From Malania oleifera (taxonomy: Eukaryota > Streptophyta > Magnoliopsida > Santalales > Ximeniaceae): a DNA stretch of 64,000 bases. Where the stretch lies: the NCBI RefSeq assembly GCF_029873635.1, contig NC_080417.1:28735682-28799681 (forward strand), read 5' to 3'. The notes beneath the pieces were generated by a model. The model was not told where the DNA came from and searched no databases. It worked only from the letters and a program-made list of their open reading frames with translations. Numbering within the stretch: position 1 is the stretch's first letter; each line of letters starts with the position of its first letter. Position numbers and translations under genes: made by a program. Shown piece by piece: positions 60,160 to 64,000 of this stretch.

Positions 60160-61290
60160 ATGAACCTAGGAGGCAATAGCACTCACGCCAGTGGGGATTA
60201 TGGAGCAGGTCCTTCTGGTGCTACAAGTGGGAATTCAGATGCTGTTCTACGCAGTGTGGCTCAGCAAGTCATGGCTGAGATAGTGCGGAGCTCTAGAGAG
60301 CAGGGAGATCCATCCTCAGCTCAGGGATGTACCATAAAGAAATTTATGAAGATGAATCCGCCAACTTTCTCTAGAGCGATTGATCCTACAGTTGCGGAGA
60401 ACTAGGTGCGGGAGGTAGAGAAGATCCTGATAGTACTCTATTGCACCGACAAGTAAAGAGTTTTATATGCTACATATAGGCTGGTGGGGGAGATTGAGAG
60501 ATGGTGGGCAGCCACCAGGTTGTTGGAAGAACAGAGAGCTATACCAGTGCAAATGACCTGGGCCCGATTCAGGAACATGTTCTTTGATAGATATTATCTG
60601 ACTTCAGTCAGAGAGGCTCGAGTACACGAGTTTCTAAGTCTGTCCTAGGGGTCGTTGACTGTCCCATAGTATACGGCGAGATTTATTGAGCTCTCTCGCT
60701 TCTGCCCCTATATTGTCCCAAGTGAAGCAAATAAGGCTAGAATGTTTGAGAGAAATTTGAGGCGTGATATTTACTGGCAAGTGGCAGTACTGAGGATCCA
60801 GAATTTTTCATAACTGGTTGACAAGGCCACTATAGCGGAGGAAAGTCTATCTGGAGAGACGGAGATACAGAGTCAGAAGAAGAGCGCTACACCCCCAAGT
60901 CATCAGGCGGGTCCCAGCTGAGGCCCTTGGAGAAGAGGTAGATCTGGTGGAGGCCAAAGACAGATGGTAGAGCACAGGGGATTCCAGAGCAGTCAGCCTC
61001 CCGCCACTTGTGCCAGATGTGGACGGAGACACCCGGGTGAATGTCGATTTGGGGAGAATATTTGCTATCGCTGTGGGAGACCCGTTCATATGGCTTGATC
61101 ATGTCAGATGCCGTTGAATTATGCACAGGCTCCCAAATCATTTCGAGGTGGATATCAGGCGCCCCGCGGTGGTCAGCAGAGGAACACTGTGCCGGCAAGG
61201 ATCTATACGTTGACACCAGAAGACGCTGAGATGGCTGGAGACGTTGTCACAGGTACTCTTACTTCCTTACCATATAGAATGATTGTTTTA
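60160..61290 (+). pseudogene. Ty3-B gag
   Basis: ATG 60160 opens MNLGGNSTHASGDYGAGPSG. MKMNPPTFSRAIDP follows, then the retrotransposon gag domain (ERWWAATRLLEEQ near 60492-60530, YTARFIELSRFCPYIVP near 60672-60722). Two Cys/His knuckles (CARCGRRHPGEC, CYRCGRPVHMA) lie near 61010-61096. In-frame stops at 60403-60405, about 60454, 60647, 60668 and 60809 break it. Most lie in Trp or Gln positions. Confidence 0.85.
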
Positions 61291-62427
61291 TTTGATACAG
61301 GTGCCACCCATTATTTTATATCGGTGGGGTATGTGAAGATAGCCGGGATAGAGACACAACCATTAGATATAGAATTGTCTATGGGTACGCCGATGGAATT
61401 TGTGATTAGATGCAGGAGGGTACTTCGGAATTTTTCAGTAAGCATTCAGGAGAGAGTACTGTTAGCCGATCTTTTGGTCCTAGATATGCAGGGATTCGAT
61501 GTGATATTGGGCATGGATTGGTTAGCCATTTATCACGCTAGTATAGATTGCCATCAGAAAGAAGTAACTTTTAGACCCCCGGGCGAGTTAGAGTTTAGAT
61601 TTGCGGGTTCACATGTACGTGCCTCACCATAGTTATTGTTGGCTATTCAAGTGCGGAGATTGTTACACGGTGGTTGCCCGGGGTGTGTCGCATACATAAA
61701 AGAATTTCCAAAAGAAGGATTGGGACAAGCTGACATATTAGTAGTGAGGGAATTCCCATATGTATTTCCTGAAAAATTGCCTGGTTTGCCACCAAATTAT
61801 GAGATTGAGTTCACTATAGACTTATTTCCAGGATCTGCACCAGTATCTAAAGCACCGTACCGTATGGCACTAGTCGAGTTGAAAGAACTGAAAGATCAGC
61901 TACAAGAGTTACTGGATAAGGGTTTTATCAGGCCCAGTGCGTCGCCTTGGGGTGCGCCAGTTCTGTTCATGAAAAAGAAAGATGGAACCATGAGATTGTG
62001 CATTGATTATAGGGAGATAAATAAATTGACAGTCAAGAATAAATATCCTCTCCCTATGATTGATGATTTATTTGATCGGCTCCAGGGGACCCAGGTTTAC
62101 TCTAAAATTGATCTGCGGTCAGGTTACCATCAAGTGAAAGTCAAAGAAGAGGATATTTCGAAGACTGCTTTCCATACTAGATATGGGCATTACGAGTTCT
62201 TAGTAATGCCATTCGGGTTGACTAAAGCACCAGCAGTTTTCATGGATTCGATGAATCGGGTGTTCCACCAGTATCTGGACCAGTTTGTGGTTGTGTTTAT
62301 TGATGATATACTGGTATACTCAATGAGTTTTGAGGACCACAAGCATCATTTGAGACTGGTGTTGCAGATATTGAGAGAAAGGAAATTATATGCAAAATTC
62401 AAGAAATGTGAATTCAAGTTAAGGTAG
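61291..62427 (+). pseudogene. Ty3-B protease and reverse transcriptase
   Basis: The aspartic protease has LFDTGATHYFIS at 61288-61323 and VILGMDWLAIYHASIDCH near 61504-61557. One TAG at 61633-61635 interrupts. The reverse transcriptase frame (61636-62427) is open: [42 protein letters not shown], and the active site [11 protein letters not shown] near 62292-62324. It ends at a TAG (62428) in a Gln position. Confidence 0.88.
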
Positions 62428-64000
62428 GTTACTTTTCTCGGTCATGTGATCTCAGAAGCAGGTGTATTAGTTGATCTGAGTAAAATAGAGGCAGTGGTGA
62501 GTTGGGAGAGCCCAGAAATGTTCAGGAAATCAGGAATTTTTTGGGGTTAGCAAGTTATTATCGGCGTTTTGTGGATGGTTTCTCCAGCTATCAGGTCCAT
62601 TAACACGACTTACGAGGAAAAATATAAAATTTGAATGAATTGATGACTGTGAGTAGAGCCTTCAAGAGTTAAAGCAGCGGTTAGTTTCAGCTCTAGTACT
62701 GGCTATTCCATCAGGGGAGGATGGTTTTGTGATATACAGTGATGCCTCTTTGAAGGGTCTTGGATACGTGTTGATGCAGCATAGAAGGGTTATTGCATAT
62801 GCGTCTAGACAGCTTAAAGAATATGAGAAGAATTATCTTGTCCATGATTTAGAGCTTGCAGTAGTGGTGCATGCCCTCAAAATCTGGAGGCATCATTTAT
62901 ATGGTGGGAAGTGCAAGATTTTTACGGATCATAAAAGTTTGAAATATTTCTTTACTCAGAATAAGTTGAATATGAGGCAAAGAAGGTGGCTAGAACTTAT
63001 TAAAGATTATGATTGCACGATTAGCTACCACCCAAGAAAAGCAAATGTAGTGGCAGATGCTCTGAGCAGGAAATCAGGAGGAGCCGTACTAGCAGCTATG
63101 GAGATTCAGCACTTGATTCTGGTGGATTTGGAGAGGCTTAGTATAGAATTGGTGGAGGAGAGTCCTCAGGCAGTTATTGCCAGTCTAGTAGTGCAGCCCA
63201 TGCTTTACGAGAGGATCAAAGCAGTTCAAGGTGAGGAGTTCAGCATATCAGATGACGGAGCTCTGCGATTCCGTACTAGGCTATGTGTTCCTGCAGATAC
63301 TGAGATCAGGAGAACTATACTAGAGGAGGCTCACAGATCCCTATACACGGTTCATCTTGGCAGTACTAAAATGTGCAGGGACCTGCGAGAGTATTTTTGG
63401 TGGAGTGGAATGAAAAGGAAAATAGCCGAATTTGTTTGGCAATGCTTGATGTTTCAGAAGATTAAAGCTGAACACTAGAGACCAGCAGGACAGTTGCAGC
63501 TATTGTTTATTCCGAAGTGGAAGTGGGACCACGTTTCGATGGATTTTGTTATGGGGTTACCACTGGTGCGGCAGGGATTGAATGCAATTTGCGTAGTTGT
63601 TGATCTTTTGACAAAGACTGCTCATTTCATCCCTATTAAAATTGGTTATTCCATGGATAGATTGGCAGAGATATATGTTCAGGAGATAGTTCGTGTTCAT
63701 GGAGTACTAGTATCCATAGTCTCAGACTGAGATCCTCGGTTTACTTCACGATTCTGGAAAAGTTTTTAGGAAGCTATGGGTACACAGCTAGCTTTTAGCA
63801 CTACTTTTCATCCCCAGACTGATGGTCAAACTGAGAGGACCATTCAGATACTAGAAGATATGCTTTGTGCTTGTGTACTTGATTTTGGAGGTAGTTGGAT
63901 TCAATTTATGTCATTAGTTGAGTTTGCTTATAATAATAACTATCAGGCTAGTATCGGCATGGCTCCATATGAGGCATTATATGGCAGGAGAATGTGTTCT
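62428..64000 (+). pseudogene. Ty3-B reverse transcriptase end, RNase H and integrase (partial)
   Basis: After VTFLGHVIS (62431-62457) the frame shifts near 62530-62580. RNase H is open at 62729-63478 ([55 protein letters not shown]). The integrase zinc-binding region follows, where the second Cys of the final CxxC reads Phe (CLMF near 63450). The catalytic core starts WKWDHVSMDFVMGLP near 63518 and continues through DGQTERTIQIL near 63822 to PYEALYGRR at the window edge. Stops at 63476, 63728 and 63768 fit Gln or Arg codons. Confidence 0.85.

Larger units (their letters stand above)
53046..64000 (+). mobile_element. SIRE-C: Sirevirus-like Copia in the Ty3-A 3' LTR, runs off the window
   Basis: LTR 53046 to about 55162 is followed by primer site TGGCATCAGAGTTGG (55164-55178), a solo LTR in the leader (55202-57298), the start of gag (57322-57713) and then a chromovirus (57714 onward) that disrupts gag. 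Everything from 57714 to the end of the window is inside that last insertion. Confidence 0.82.
57714..64000 (+). mobile_element. Ty3-B: Tekay/Del-like chromovirus in the SIRE-C gag, runs off the window
   Basis: The 5' LTR (57714-59838), primer site (TTTGGTATCAAAGCC, 59840-59854), gag, protease, reverse transcriptase, RNase H and most of the integrase are in order. The left flank is GATAT (57709-57713). Its pol is the best preserved Ty3 coding region in the window, but still has scattered stops, nearly all explainable by C-to-T or G-to-A changes. The 3' LTR and any chromodomain are outside. Confidence 0.88.

Overview
This is a stretch of plant nuclear DNA, most likely from a eudicot with a repeat-rich genome. 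The evidence is one spliced ATN1-like (Raf-type) protein kinase gene with canonical GT-AG introns, surrounded and penetrated by layers of LTR retrotransposons. These comprise Copia elements of Sirevirus-like and Tnt1-like type, Ty3/Gypsy elements of Tekay/Del-like chromovirus type, a miniature TRIM element and several hAT-like MITEs. I see no tRNA, rRNA, organellar or bacterial sequence. All family assignments come from reading translated motifs and repeat ends by eye.

Layout. (1) 1-7630: the 3' part of a Sirevirus-like Copia (SIRE-A) carrying a solo Ty3 LTR at 1219-3358. It sits inside the 3' end of an older Tnt1-like Copia, followed by an RTE-type LINE scrap to about 7815. (2) 7816-10374: AT-rich flank and promoter of the kinase gene, with one MITE. 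(3) 10375-33511: the kinase gene, whose six exons total 987 nt over 23.1 kb. Intron 1 holds a Tnt1-like Copia at 12138-22929 (TSD TACTT) that contains a hAT-like MITE, a solo-LTR-like insert that itself contains another solo LTR, and a solo Ty3 LTR. Intron 2 holds an antisense Copia at 24179-29485 (TSD TAGTA) plus two MITEs. Intron 4 holds a complete 664-bp TRIM (TSD TATAA). (4) 34171-45386: a minus-strand Sirevirus-like Copia (SIRE-B) with a solo Ty3 LTR in it and a hAT MITE in one of its LTRs. (5) 45387-64000: a chromovirus (Ty3-A) whose 3' LTR is interrupted by SIRE-C. SIRE-C is in turn interrupted by a solo LTR (55202-57298) and by a second chromovirus (Ty3-B) that runs off the window.

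The kinase reads through every exon junction. It has lost the catalytic Asp of HRD (HRN), the Asp of DFG (GFG) and two Gly of the Gly loop. An in-frame TAG also precedes a 51-codon open tail that resembles the usual C-terminus of ATN1-like kinases. It is therefore either a pseudokinase or a gene in early decay.

The most unusual pattern is in the LTRs. Lineages that otherwise share little LTR sequence each carry a cluster of about 6-10 degenerate copies of a lineage-specific, usually CGAC-containing motif just upstream of the LTR TATA box. Examples are TCGTCGACGA in the Ty3 LTRs and SIRE-B, GGTTCGGTCGACC in the LTR nested in intron 1, GGGCGACCGAACC in SIRE-A, and AGCCGACT in SIRE-C. This looks like a shared U3 promoter architecture and is the best candidate here for something undescribed.

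Most premature stops I checked in the element genes fit C-to-T or G-to-A change, as expected of methylated, silenced DNA. No element in the window appears able to encode a complete set of proteins.
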